The notes under the pieces are model-generated. The model had not been told where the DNA came from. It was given only the letters and a program-made list of their open reading frames with translations, and did not search any database. Positions 8,244 through 16,894 of a DNA stretch of 64,000 bases are shown here, piece by piece. A program made the translations under genes and the position numbers. Each line of letters starts with the position of its first letter. Within the stretch, counting starts at the first letter, position 1. This stretch comes from Roseibium sediminicola (GTDB lineage: Bacteria > Pseudomonadota > Alphaproteobacteria > Rhizobiales > Stappiaceae): NCBI RefSeq assembly GCF_023156505.1, contig NZ_JALNMJ010000017.1:1-64000 (forward strand). Direction: 5' to 3'.

Positions 8244-9530
8244 ATGACGCATCTACGGAAGACAAACGGGATTTCCCGCCGCATGTTTCTGGCCGGCGCA
8301 TCGGCCGGCCTGGCCGCGCCCGCCATTTTGACCCGCACACGCGCCTATGCGGCCGACCCGGCCATCAGGATCGGTCATGTCAGCCCGCGCACCGGACCTC
8401 TGGCCGGCTTCGCGGAAGCCGATGACTATGTCCTGGCGGGCATCCGGGAAGCGCTTGCCAGCGGCATTGAAAACAACGGCAGGACCTATCAGGTCGAGAT
8501 CATTTCCAAGGACAGCCAGTCCAACCCGAACCGGGCCGCGGAAGTCGCCTCCGAGCTGTTGCTCGGCGACGAGGTTGATATCATTGTCGCCGCCTCCACC
8601 CCGGACACCACCAACCCGGTATCGGACCAGGCGGAACTGAACGAGGTTCCCTGCATCACCACCGACTGCCCCTGGCAGCCCTATTTCTTCGGCCGCAATG
8701 GCGATCCGGCGACCGGCTTCGACTACACCTACCACTTCTTCTGGGGCCTGGAAGACGTCATCAACGCCTTCCTGGATCTCTGGCAACGAAGCGGCGTGGA
8801 CAAAAAGGTCGGCGGCCTGTTCCCGAACGACGCCGACGGCAATGCCTGGGGTGACGACATCCACGGCTTTCCGCCCGCACTTGCCGGTCAGGGTTTTGAA
8901 CTGACCGATCCCGGCCGCTACCAACCCCTGACCGACGATTTCTCATCCCAGATTTCCGCGTTCAAGGAAGCCGGCTGCGACATCGTCACGGGCAACATGA
9001 TCCCGCCGGATTTCGCGACCTTCTGGGCACAGTCCGCGCAGCAGGGATTTGCGCCCAAGGTGGTCACCATCGGCAAGGCATTGTTGTTCCCGTCCGTCAT
9101 TGAGTCCCTCGGCGACCGAGGCGACGGCCTGACCTCCGAAATCTGGTGGTCGCCCAACCATCCGTTCTCCTCGTCTCTGACCGGTGTCTCGGCGAAACAG
9201 CTGGCGGACGGTTATGTGGCCGCATCGAGTCGCCCCTGGACTCAGCCGATCGGCTTCAAACACGCGCTCTTCGAGGTGACAACGGACGTGATCCGCCGCA
9301 GCGCGGATCTCGACGATCCGAACGCGATCCTCGAAGCTATCAAGGGGACGAAACTGTCCACGATTGTCGGTCCGGTGGACTGGAGCAACGGCCCCGTCCG
9401 GAACGTGACCAAGACCCCCCTGGTTGCCGGTCAGTGGCAAAAAGGGCCCAATGGGTTCGATCTCGTGATCACTGCAAACCGCAGTGCTCCGTTCATCGCC
9501 ACCACCGGCGAATTGAAACTCCTGTCCTGA
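8244..9530 (+). CDS. ABC transporter substrate-binding protein, branched-chain amino acid type, 428 aa
   Basis: Periplasmic receptor of the LivJ/amide-binding class. The N-terminus has a twin-arginine style signal (SRRMFLAGASAG, then an alanine-rich core to AYAADP near residue 38). The mature part starts IRIGHVSPRTGPLAGFAE, the typical ligand-binding loop, and later DIIVAASTPDTTNPVSDQ. ATG 8244 has GGGAGG nine bases upstream. It is followed by two ATPase and two permease genes, giving a complete importer. Its length is at the long end of the family, as seen for receptors of organic or aromatic acids and amides. Confidence 0.9.
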   Translation: MTHLRKTNGISRRMFLAGASAGLAAPAILTRTRAYAADPAIRIGHVSPRTGPLAGFAEADDYVLAGIREALASGIENNGRTYQVEIISKDSQSNPNRAAEVASELLLGDEVDIIVAASTPDTTNPVSDQAELNEVPCITTDCPWQPYFFGRNGDPATGFDYTYHFFWGLEDVINAFLDLWQRSGVDKKVGGLFPNDADGNAWGDDIHGFPPALAGQGFELTDPGRYQPLTDDFSSQISAFKEAGCDIVTGNMIPPDFATFWAQSAQQGFAPKVVTIGKALLFPSVIESLGDRGDGLTSEIWWSPNHPFSSSLTGVSAKQLADGYVAASSRPWTQPIGFKHALFEVTTDVIRRSADLDDPNAILEAIKGTKLSTIVGPVDWSNGPVRNVTKTPLVAGQWQKGPNGFDLVITANRSAPFIATTGELKLLS

Positions 9531-9587
9531 CCCGTGGCCGGCGCTCGGCCGATGGGCCGTGCGCCACCACAAGACACGAAGGTCTTC

Positions 9588-10316
9588 ATGACTGCAGTTC
9601 TCGAACTCAAGGGCGTTTGCAAAGCCTATGGCGCGGTCACCGTTGCCGAGGACCTGAGCTACCGGCTCGGTACGGGCGAAGCGCTCGGCGTGATCGGGCC
9701 GAACGGGGCCGGAAAAACCTCGATGTTCAACCTGATCACCGGCACGATCCGTGCCGACAGCGGCCAGATCCTGCTGAAGGGCGAGGACATCACCCGCCAG
9801 TCCGCAGCCCGCCGTTGCCGAAGCGGCATCGCCCGGTCCTTCCAGGTCCCGCAACCCTTTACCGGCATGAGCGTTTTTGAAAACACGCTGGTGGCGGCGA
9901 TACATGGCACGGCTGGTTCGCTGACCGAGGCCAATGCCCATTGCCTTGAGATCCTTGAGTTGACGGGTTTGATCGACAAGGCCAACGAGCCCGCAGGCAA
10001 ACTGACGCTGCTCGGCCGCAAACGCCTGGAACTGGCGCGCGCGCTTTGCGCGCGGCCCCGCATCCTGCTTCTGGACGAGATCGCCGGCGGCCTGACCGAA
10101 AAGGAATGCCACGCGCTCGTGGCCACCATCAACACCATTCGCAAGACCGGCCTGTCGATCATCTGGATCGAGCATATCGTTCATGCGCTTCTGTCGGTTG
10201 TCGACCGGCTGATCGTCATCGATTTCGGCCGCAAGATCGCCGACGGCGCTCCGAAGGAAACCATGGCCAGCCAGGCGGTTCAGGAGATTTACATGGGAGT
10301 GGACGCCGATGCCTGA
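9588..10316 (+). CDS. ABC transporter ATP-binding protein (LivG-like), 242 aa
   Basis: One ABC domain with Walker A GPNGAGKTS (about residues 37-45), Q-loop QVPQPF, Walker B ILLLDEI and switch His in EHIV. The signature is the variant LTLLGRKRLELARAL seen in many LivG-type ATPases instead of LSGGQ. The frame is open from 9534 but the first 18 residues there are not family-like; ATG 9588 is preceded by GAAGG. Its last eight bases overlap the partner ATPase gene. Energises the importer encoded at 8244-12900. Confidence 0.92.
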   Translation: MTAVLELKGVCKAYGAVTVAEDLSYRLGTGEALGVIGPNGAGKTSMFNLITGTIRADSGQILLKGEDITRQSAARRCRSGIARSFQVPQPFTGMSVFENTLVAAIHGTAGSLTEANAHCLEILELTGLIDKANEPAGKLTLLGRKRLELARALCARPRILLLDEIAGGLTEKECHALVATINTIRKTGLSIIWIEHIVHALLSVVDRLIVIDFGRKIADGAPKETMASQAVQEIYMGVDADA

Positions 10317-11013
10317 CGCGCTGCTCTCAACCAGGGCTCTTGTGGCCCATTACGGCGATTTCCAGGCCCTCTTCGGGGTCTCCATAGATGTTCAGCCAGA
10401 GGAAGTCGTTGCGATCATCGGCGCCAACGGTGCCGGCAAGACCACGTTTATGCGCTCGATCACGGGACTGATCCGGAACAGGCCGGAGATGGTTGTCTGG
10501 AAGGGCCAGGCCATCGGCGGGCTCAGGGCCGACCAGGTAGCGCATCTCGGCATTGCCATGGTGCCGGAGGGACGGCAACTGTTTCAGTCCCTGTCGGTGG
10601 AGGAAAACCTCATCATCGGCGGTCAGATGGGCAGGAAGGGGCCGTGGTCCCTCAAGACCGTCCAGGACCTGTTCCCGATCCTGAAGGAACGCCGCCATGT
10701 GCCCGCGACGGCCCTTTCCGGCGGTCAGCAACAGATGGTCGCCATTGGCCGCGCGCTGATGGCGAATCCGGAGATTCTTCTCTTTGATGAAATCAGCCTC
10801 GGCCTCGCCCCGATTGTCATCAAGTCGATCTACGAGGCGCTTCCAGCCATCATCGGCGAAGGCATGAGCGCGATCATCGTGGAGCAGGACATTGCCAAGG
10901 CGGTGAGCGTTTCGGACCGGGTCTATTGCCTTCAGGAAGGCCGGATCTCGCTGCAAGGCCGGCCGGACGAGCTGACTCGCGAAGCCATCAGCGCCGCCTA
11001 TTTCGGAGTATAA
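10309..11013 (+). CDS. ABC transporter ATP-binding protein (LivF-like), 234 aa
   Basis: Second ATPase of the importer: Walker A GANGAGKTT, signature ALSGGQQQMVAIGRALM, Walker B EILLFDEISLGLAP and the IIVEQD switch region, all canonical for LivF. Starts inside the end of the LivG-like gene and ends one base before the first permease gene, so the genes are translated as one block. Confidence 0.93.
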   Translation: MPDALLSTRALVAHYGDFQALFGVSIDVQPEEVVAIIGANGAGKTTFMRSITGLIRNRPEMVVWKGQAIGGLRADQVAHLGIAMVPEGRQLFQSLSVEENLIIGGQMGRKGPWSLKTVQDLFPILKERRHVPATALSGGQQQMVAIGRALMANPEILLFDEISLGLAPIVIKSIYEALPAIIGEGMSAIIVEQDIAKAVSVSDRVYCLQEGRISLQGRPDELTREAISAAYFGV

Positions 11014-11014
11014 G

Positions 11015-11878
11015 ATGGACTGGATCAACGCCATCCTACAGGGAATTCTGCTGGGCGGGCTTTATGCGCTTTTCGCCGCCGGCCTGTCGCTGATCTTCGG
11101 GGTCATGCGGCTCGTGAACATCGCCCATGGCGACTTCATCGTGCTGGCTGCCTTTCTCGGCCTGACCATCACCACGACACTGGGCCTGTCGCCACTGCTC
11201 GCCCTCTGCCTGGTCGTTCCTGTCATGGCCGCAATCGGCTATGGGCTTCAGCGCCTTGTCCTGAACCAGACCCTCGGCGAAGACATTCTTCCCCCACTTC
11301 TGGTCACGTTCGGCCTCTCCGTCATCATCCAGAACAGCCTTCTGGAGATCTACAGCGCCGACCCGCAGAAGATGAGCGCCGGCGCTCTGGAAACCGCCAG
11401 CCTTGCCCTGCCGGGAGACCTCAATGTCGGTGTCCTGCCGCTGCTGATGTTTGGCGTGGCGGTCGCCGTGATCGCCGGACTGCAATGGGTCTTCTACCGT
11501 TCCGCGCTCGGACGCGCCTTCCGCGCGGTCTCCGACAAGCAGGACATCGCCCAGCTCATGGGCCTCAACAAGGCCCATATCTTCGGGCTCGCCATGGCGT
11601 TGTCTCTGGCAGTTGTCGGTCTTGCCGGTGTCTTTCTCGGCATCCGCACCAGCTTCGATCCCTCGATCGGCCCCGGCCGGCTGATCTTCGGCTTCGAGGC
11701 GGTGATCATCGGTGGTCTCGGCAATCTCTGGGGCACGCTGATCGGGGGCATCATCCTCGGGGTGAGCCAGAACATCGGCGCCCAGATCAATCCGGGCTGG
11801 CAATTGCTGGCCGGTCACATCGCCTTCCTCATCGTTCTTGCCGTCCGCCCGCGCGGCCTGTTCCCGAGGATTGACTGA
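11015..11878 (+). CDS. Branched-chain-type ABC permease (LivH-like), 287 aa
   Basis: Polytopic membrane protein with about eight hydrophobic segments. The N-terminus IQGILLGGLYALFAAGLSLIFGV is interrupted here as ILLGGLYALFAAGLSLIF, the LivH hallmark, followed by VNIAHGDFIVLAAF. The EAxxxG coupling loop for the ATPases lies near the C-terminus (GFEAVIIGGLGNLWG). Stop and next start overlap as TGATG at 11876-11880. Confidence 0.93.
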   Translation: MDWINAILQGILLGGLYALFAAGLSLIFGVMRLVNIAHGDFIVLAAFLGLTITTTLGLSPLLALCLVVPVMAAIGYGLQRLVLNQTLGEDILPPLLVTFGLSVIIQNSLLEIYSADPQKMSAGALETASLALPGDLNVGVLPLLMFGVAVAVIAGLQWVFYRSALGRAFRAVSDKQDIAQLMGLNKAHIFGLAMALSLAVVGLAGVFLGIRTSFDPSIGPGRLIFGFEAVIIGGLGNLWGTLIGGIILGVSQNIGAQINPGWQLLAGHIAFLIVLAVRPRGLFPRID

Positions 11879-12900
11879 TGACGACGTTGCCGAACACCTA
11901 TGCCATTTCCCGCTCCTCAAGGGCGAGCCGGATCGCAGCCGTTGCGGGCACGCTGGTGCTCGCCCTTTTGATCGCGGCCCCCTGGTGGGCGGGACGCGCC
12001 GATATGCGGCTTCTCAGCGAGATGTTCCTCTACCTGTCGCTCGCCTGCCTCTGGAACCTTCTGGCCGGCTATGCGGGGCTGGTCTCCGTCGGCCAGCAGG
12101 CCTTTGTCGGTTTCGGCGGGTACATGCTGTTTGCGCTGGCAATCTTTGCCGGTCTGTCTCCGCTCGCCGCGATCCCGCTCGCGGGGCTTTTGGGTGCCAT
12201 TGTCGCCGTGCCGGTCGCCCTTTTGATCTTCCGCCTGCGCGGTGCCTATTTCGCCATCGGTACCTGGGTGATTGCCGAGGTCTTCCGCCTGTCCTTCGCG
12301 CAGGTTTCGGCGCTCGGCGGCGGCTCCGGCACCAGCCTGCCCGTCGCAATCGTCCGGGCGATGGCCTCCAGCCGCTCCATGCGCGAGGCAACCACCTACT
12401 GGCTTGCGCTTGCCATGGCCGTGATCGTGCTGGCGGTGATCTATCTGCTGCTGCGATCCCGGAACGGCCTCGCCCTGACCGCGATCCGGGACAGCGAGCT
12501 GGCCGCGCAAAGCTTCGGCATCGACATCTGGCGCAACAAGTTCGTTGTTTACGTCCTCACCGCCGGCCTCACCGCGATGACGGGTGCCCTGATCTTTCTG
12601 CAAAAGCTGCGGATCTCTCCGGATGCCGCCTTCAGCGTCAACGACTGGACGGCCTTTGTGATCTTCATCGTGGTGATCGGCGGCATCGGCACCCTGGAAG
12701 GCCCGATCATCGGCGTGATCGTGTTTTTCCTGCTGCGCGAAACCCTCTCGGATCTCGGCACGACCTATCTGCTGATCCTCGGCGTGGTGGCGATCGCCGT
12801 GATGCTGAAGGCCCCCAAAGGGCTCTGGGGAACGCTCAAGGAGCGGACCGGGCTGGAACTGTTCCCGCTGGCACGGCGGGTGGTGAAAAAGAAAAACTGA
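11878..12900 (+). CDS. Branched-chain-type ABC permease (LivM-like), 340 aa
   Basis: Second permease. It has an N-terminal hydrophobic segment, the LWNLLAGYAGLVSVGQQAF motif of LivM proteins near residue 60, FRLRGAYFAIGTW near 120, and the coupling segment IRDSELAAQSFGID followed by FVIFIVVIGGIGTLEGPIIG. Translationally coupled to the LivH-like gene. The short basic tail ends in KKKN. Followed after 15 bases by the BKACE gene with its own GGGAGG site. Confidence 0.93.
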   Translation: MTTLPNTYAISRSSRASRIAAVAGTLVLALLIAAPWWAGRADMRLLSEMFLYLSLACLWNLLAGYAGLVSVGQQAFVGFGGYMLFALAIFAGLSPLAAIPLAGLLGAIVAVPVALLIFRLRGAYFAIGTWVIAEVFRLSFAQVSALGGGSGTSLPVAIVRAMASSRSMREATTYWLALAMAVIVLAVIYLLLRSRNGLALTAIRDSELAAQSFGIDIWRNKFVVYVLTAGLTAMTGALIFLQKLRISPDAAFSVNDWTAFVIFIVVIGGIGTLEGPIIGVIVFFLLRETLSDLGTTYLLILGVVAIAVMLKAPKGLWGTLKERTGLELFPLARRVVKKKN

Positions 12901-12915
12901 CATCGGGAGGCGGCC

Positions 12916-13851
12916 ATGGCCCGCACACGCAACAAGACCATCATCACCTGCGCGGTCACGGGGGCCATTCATACGCCCACCATGTCGGACGCCTTGCCCT
13001 ATACCTATGACGACATCGCGCGCCAGGCGGTCGAAGCCGCCGAGGCCGGTGCCTCGATCCTGCATCTGCATGCCCGCAACAACGAGACCGGAGCGCCGTC
13101 GGTGGACCCAAACGACTTCGCTCCGTTTCTGCCGCGCATCAAGCAGGCAAGCGACGCGGTTATCAACATTTCCACCGGCGGCTCGCTGACCCTGTCGATC
13201 CAGGACCGGATCCGGCCGGCGGCCACCTTCAGCGCCGAAATGTGCTCCATGAACATGGGCAGCATGAACTTTTCCTTCCATCCGCTGGCCAAGCGCTACG
13301 ACAGCTGGAAATTCGACTGGGAAAAGGACTATGTCGCCAAGTCCGACGGCAACATCTTCCGAAACACCTTCCGGGACATTCGCGAGGCGGCCGAGATCCT
13401 GGCGCCGCATGACATCAAGTTCGAACACGAATGCTACGATGTCGGCCACCTCTACAATCTGAAATTCTGCATGGACTCGGGATTGTTCAAGGCCCCGGTT
13501 TTCATCCAGTTCGTCATGGGCATCCTGGGCGGGATCGGGGCGGACATCGACAATCTGGTATTCATGAAAAAGACCGCCGACAAACTCTTCGGCAACACCT
13601 ACCGCTGGTCGGTCCTGGCGGCCGGCAATGCCCAGATCCCTCTGGCGACAACCGCCAGCCAGATGGGCGGCAATGTCAGGGTCGGCCTCGAGGACAGCCT
13701 GTTCATCAGGCGGGGGCAACTGGCGGAGTCCAACGCCCAGCAGGTCGCCAAGATCCGCCGGATCGTCGAAGAGCTCGGCAGCGAGGTCGCAACGCCCGAC
13801 GAGGCCCGGGAGATCCTCGATCTGAAGGGCGCCGACCGCGTCGCGTTTTAG
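12916..13851 (+). CDS. BKACE enzyme (beta-keto acid cleavage, Kce/DUF849 family), 311 aa
   Basis: Zinc-dependent TIM-barrel enzyme of the family that condenses a beta-keto acid with acetyl-CoA and splits it into acetoacetate and a new acyl-CoA. The metal-binding pair lies in HLHARN (His50, His52); ITCAVTGA near the N-terminus, the EHECYDVGHLYN segment near 170 and GLEDSLF near 255 are family landmarks. Start ATG 12916 has GGGAGG. As the last gene of the cluster it would take the beta-keto acid made by the 3HCDH-like enzyme. Members act on 3-keto-5-aminohexanoate, dehydrocarnitine and others; the residues visible do not settle the substrate. Confidence 0.92.
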   Translation: MARTRNKTIITCAVTGAIHTPTMSDALPYTYDDIARQAVEAAEAGASILHLHARNNETGAPSVDPNDFAPFLPRIKQASDAVINISTGGSLTLSIQDRIRPAATFSAEMCSMNMGSMNFSFHPLAKRYDSWKFDWEKDYVAKSDGNIFRNTFRDIREAAEILAPHDIKFEHECYDVGHLYNLKFCMDSGLFKAPVFIQFVMGILGGIGADIDNLVFMKKTADKLFGNTYRWSVLAAGNAQIPLATTASQMGGNVRVGLEDSLFIRRGQLAESNAQQVAKIRRIVEELGSEVATPDEAREILDLKGADRVAF

Positions 13852-13871
13852 ACGGTGGTGCCGACACAAAA

Positions 13872-13892
13872 GGCCGGGGCGTTGCCCCGGCC
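13872..13892 (-). terminator. Terminator between BKACE and FadL genes
   Basis: Perfect nine-base stem GGCCGGGGC / GCCCCGGCC with a 3-nt loop. On the minus strand it is followed by TTTTGTG, so it best serves the leftward porin gene; it lies 20 bp past the BKACE stop and may act in both directions. Confidence 0.75.
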
Positions 13893-13921
13893 TCATCGTT
13901 ACATTTTCTCAGCGGTTTTCC

Positions 13922-15256
13922 TCAGAACGTATAGCGCAGCGACGCCGAGATGATGTCGACATGGCTGTCGGCGCTGCCGGTGAAGGTGCCGATATTCGAG
14001 TTGTAGTCGTGGTGGTTGCCGGAAATATTGATGTCCGCATCTTCGGAAATGATGTGCGTGTAACCGAGATCCAGCGACAGGTGCTCGTTGACGTTCACGC
14101 TGCCGCCGGCGGACAGCCACCAACGATTGGTGTCCGGAATTCGGGTCGACCGGTTGGCGTCGTCGACCGGAGAGATTTCATAGGCAAGTCCTGCGCGCAG
14201 GGTGACCATGTCGTTCCAGTCATATTCGCCACCAAGGGCGAAGAACCAGCCGTCATTATACTGGAACTTGAGCGTCGGCGTACCGGTCGGGTTGGTAGTG
14301 GCGCCGCTTGTGGTCGTGGTCGCGACCGTGTCGAGGCGGCTCCAGTTGGTCCATTCGACCGTACCGGCCAGCTTGAACTTCTTGCCGATCTTCTGTGAGG
14401 CACTCAGCGTGACGGATTCCGGGGTCACGAAGGTGGCGTCGATGCCGGTGCGGCTGCCGCCGGCGCCACCGGCAACGGCGACAATGCTCGGGTTGATATA
14501 GTGGCCTTCCAGACCGACCGCCGTGGCGGAGCGGAAGCCCAGGCCGATTTCCGTGCCTTCCATCGGCTTCACGGTGATACCGGCCGTTGCGCCGTAGCCG
14601 AAGCCGCCACCCTTGAGTTCCGTGGTCGCACCCGTCGCATTCAGTGCGTAAGCAGACTTCAGGCTCACCTTCATGTACTGGATCTGCGCGCCGAGGCCGA
14701 TCGAGATCATGTCATTGACCTGATAGGCAACGGTCGGATTGACATTGACCGAAAAGACCTCTGAACTGCGCGAATAATACTGCCCCGCCCAGTTGTTTTC
14801 GGGCTTCGTGCTCAGGCCGAACGGCGTGTTGACGGCCAGACCGAAGACCAGGTCCTCGTTGAAGCGATAGGCTGTGTAGGTCGAGGGTATCCAGGCGTCC
14901 GATCCGATATCGCCGCTGCTGCCGCTTGCCGCGGTGATGCCCGGTCCGCCAAAGGCGGCCGGAACGGCCGCGACACCTTGCGGCGTGTAGTCGCCGGTGA
15001 TGTTCGAATTCGGAATGATGAACGAGGAGTGGCTTTCGAATGTGATCCCGTTCTTGGCACCCGTAAGGGTGGCCGGGTTCCAGAACATCGACGAAATGCT
15101 GTCCCCTGTCGTGCCGTTGCCCGCAAAGGACATGCCTTGGTAGTAAGCGCTCTGCTCGCGAAGCGCGAAGCCACCCGCATGCGCCGCCCCTGCAACCATG
15201 GAGAGTGCGATCGCGGTCGATGCGAATAGAACCGACTTGTTATTTGCCCACGTCAT
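13922..15256 (-). CDS. OmpP1/FadL family outer-membrane transport protein, 444 aa
   Basis: Signal peptide with cleavage likely after AGAAHA (about residue 27), then GGFALREQSAYYQGMSFAG and MFWNPATLTG, the N-terminal hatch and NPA motif of FadL proteins. The rest alternates polar and hydrophobic residues as in a beta-barrel and ends in LRYTF, the terminal Phe needed for outer-membrane insertion. FadL channels carry long-chain fatty acids and other hydrophobic compounds such as aromatics. Transcribed towards the BKACE cluster, monocistronic, with a hairpin terminator. Confidence 0.92.
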   Translation of the reverse strand: MTWANNKSVLFASTAIALSMVAGAAHAGGFALREQSAYYQGMSFAGNGTTGDSISSMFWNPATLTGAKNGITFESHSSFIIPNSNITGDYTPQGVAAVPAAFGGPGITAASGSSGDIGSDAWIPSTYTAYRFNEDLVFGLAVNTPFGLSTKPENNWAGQYYSRSSEVFSVNVNPTVAYQVNDMISIGLGAQIQYMKVSLKSAYALNATGATTELKGGGFGYGATAGITVKPMEGTEIGLGFRSATAVGLEGHYINPSIVAVAGGAGGSRTGIDATFVTPESVTLSASQKIGKKFKLAGTVEWTNWSRLDTVATTTTSGATTNPTGTPTLKFQYNDGWFFALGGEYDWNDMVTLRAGLAYEISPVDDANRSTRIPDTNRWWLSAGGSVNVNEHLSLDLGYTHIISEDADINISGNHHDYNSNIGTFTGSADSHVDIISASLRYTF

Positions 15257-15786
15257 AGTGTTTCCTCCCGTCCCCTCCCGCAGGGACCTTCATGACAACT
15301 GGTGACAGGTTTTTCGGAGAAGGAGGCCGGTTTCAACACAATAATGGCCCGACATTTGCGGCAGAAACATCATGCTGCAGCGCAAAATATGATGTGTTCC
15401 TCCCTAAGGTTTCTGCGCTTAAGCTCTCAAATGTCAGATTTCGTAACATTTATGGACTGTTCGTCACAGCTTCGACACACGCTCACACGATTGCACAAAA
15501 AATAGGCATCAGAATTCGAGGTTTCCGATAACGTCAATTAGCTGCTCGACGTTGCGGCTTTGCCACACGTGTCCCAAGGGAATGGGTTGAATTTGTTGGA
15601 CAAATTTGAGCTACCTGATCAGTAAAACTGACATTGACTCGATATAGACACATGCCGCGATCAGGAAGCTGAAGGTGCGCCCGGCCGGCATGTCCCCGCG
15701 CAAATCAGGGACATTTCGGACGGGTGTTCCCGGAGAGAGGAGTTTTCGATTGCTTTGCCCCGCGCCGGCCCGAAGGCCTGCACATG
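15257..15786. other. Intergenic region upstream of the FadL gene
   Basis: 530 bp without a convincing gene, more AT-rich than its surroundings. It holds the fadL-type promoter and a C-rich ribosome-site complement next to the start. Frames that stay open here for 60-80 codons have no family-like composition. No clear repeat or RNA element was found. Confidence 0.5.
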
Positions 15787-16893
15787 TCAGCCGTCACGCG
15801 CCGCCATGAACCGGCGCATGGCAACATCGCTCCAGGGCGCCAGCCGCGCGCGTGCCGCCTGATGGCTATCATAGATGCGTTTGGCCAGCGGATCCTTTTC
15901 CGCTGTTTCGGCCAGCACCTCGGCCGACGTCTGCCGCAGCGCTGCCAGGACTTCGTCGGGATAAGGCAACACAGTGACACCGTCCGCCTCCTGCAGCAGC
16001 TGGAGGGATCCGGCATTCTCCCAGTCACTTTCGGCAAGTGCCCGGCCGTTCTCCGCCTTGCAGGCCTCCAGCACAATCGCGCGCAGATCTTCAGGCAGGC
16101 TGTCGAGAGCCGCCTTGTTGAACAGTGCCTCGCCCGTGCCGTTGGGCTCATGAAAACCCGGTGAATAATAGGTCTTGGCAACCTTGTGAAAGCCCATGGC
16201 CCGATCCGACCAGGGGCCAAGGAACTCCGTCGCGTCCAGTACCCCACTCTGCAAGGCCTGGAAAAGTTCGCCCGGCGGCAGGCTGACCGGGGTCGCCCCC
16301 AGACGCCGCATGACCTCGCCGCCAAGCCCCGGCATGCGGATCTTGAGACCGGTCAGGTCGTCAAGACCGGTGATCTCGCGCTTGTACCAGCCGCCCATCT
16401 GGACACCGGTGTTGCCCGCCATCACCGGTTTCAGGCCGAAGGGCGCATAAAGCTCGTCCCACAGCGCCTGCCCGCCGCCCTGCTCGATCCAGGTGATGTG
16501 CTCATGCGGCAAGAGACCAAAGGGAATGGCGGTGAAATAGACCGACGCCGGGATCTTGCCTTGCCAGAAGAACGAGGCCGTATGTGCCATTTGAGCCGTC
16601 CCGGCAGAGACCGCGTCAAAGACACCGAGCGCGGGCACCAGTTCTCCGGCGGCGAACAGGCGGATGGTCAAGCGGCCTCCGGACATCACCTGGATCCGGT
16701 CGGCAATCCGCTGCGCAGTCACGCCGGGTCCCGGCAGGTTTTTCGGCCAGGAGGTGACCAGTTTCCACTCGAGCGTCCCCTGCCCCTGAGCGATCGCGGG
16801 CGCAGCCAGAGCGCTGGAGCCCATTGCAATGGAAGCTCCCAGAACAGCGCGGCGGTTGACGTTCTGCAGTCGGCCGGTCTTGTCGGTGCTCAT
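15787..16893 (-). CDS. TRAP transporter substrate-binding protein (DctP/TakP type), orphan, 368 aa
   Basis: Periplasmic receptor of the TRAP family. N-terminal twin-arginine-like signal NRRAVLGASIAMG with cleavage near APAIAQ (about residue 37). The mature protein begins LEWKLVTSWPKNLPGPG, the pattern of TakP-like receptors of 2-oxo acids and lactate, and continues with AHTASFFWQGKIP and GPWSDRAMGFHKVAKTYY. No membrane subunit lies beside it. It starts one base after the thiD stop (SD GGAGTGA), so it is read from the TPP-riboswitch-controlled thiM-thiD transcript, which hints at a thiamine-related ligand; this is inference. The frame is open far upstream through thiD, but ATG 16893 starts the family-like sequence. 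Confidence 0.88.
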   Translation of the reverse strand: MSTDKTGRLQNVNRRAVLGASIAMGSSALAAPAIAQGQGTLEWKLVTSWPKNLPGPGVTAQRIADRIQVMSGGRLTIRLFAAGELVPALGVFDAVSAGTAQMAHTASFFWQGKIPASVYFTAIPFGLLPHEHITWIEQGGGQALWDELYAPFGLKPVMAGNTGVQMGGWYKREITGLDDLTGLKIRMPGLGGEVMRRLGATPVSLPPGELFQALQSGVLDATEFLGPWSDRAMGFHKVAKTYYSPGFHEPNGTGEALFNKAALDSLPEDLRAIVLEACKAENGRALAESDWENAGSLQLLQEADGVTVLPYPDEVLAALRQTSAEVLAETAEKDPLAKRIYDSHQAARARLAPWSDVAMRRFMAARDG

Positions 16894-16894
16894 C

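Noticed and set aside
7281..13851. L-carnitine degradation operon
   Set aside because: The dehydrogenase and BKACE families fit, but the typical thioesterase, the betaine-type transporter and betaine-degradation genes are missing, and the hydrolase, cupin and SDR are unexplained. Kept as an open alternative only.
11917..13896. A 659-codon open frame on the minus strand opposite the LivM-like and BKACE genes
   Set aside because: It is the antisense of two clear genes; the translation is rich in H, G, D and R with no family motif, as expected from GC-rich codon third positions.
15292..15531. Possible 79-aa protein upstream of the FadL gene
   Set aside because: Lies in the promoter region, lacks a Shine-Dalgarno and has no recognisable composition or motif.
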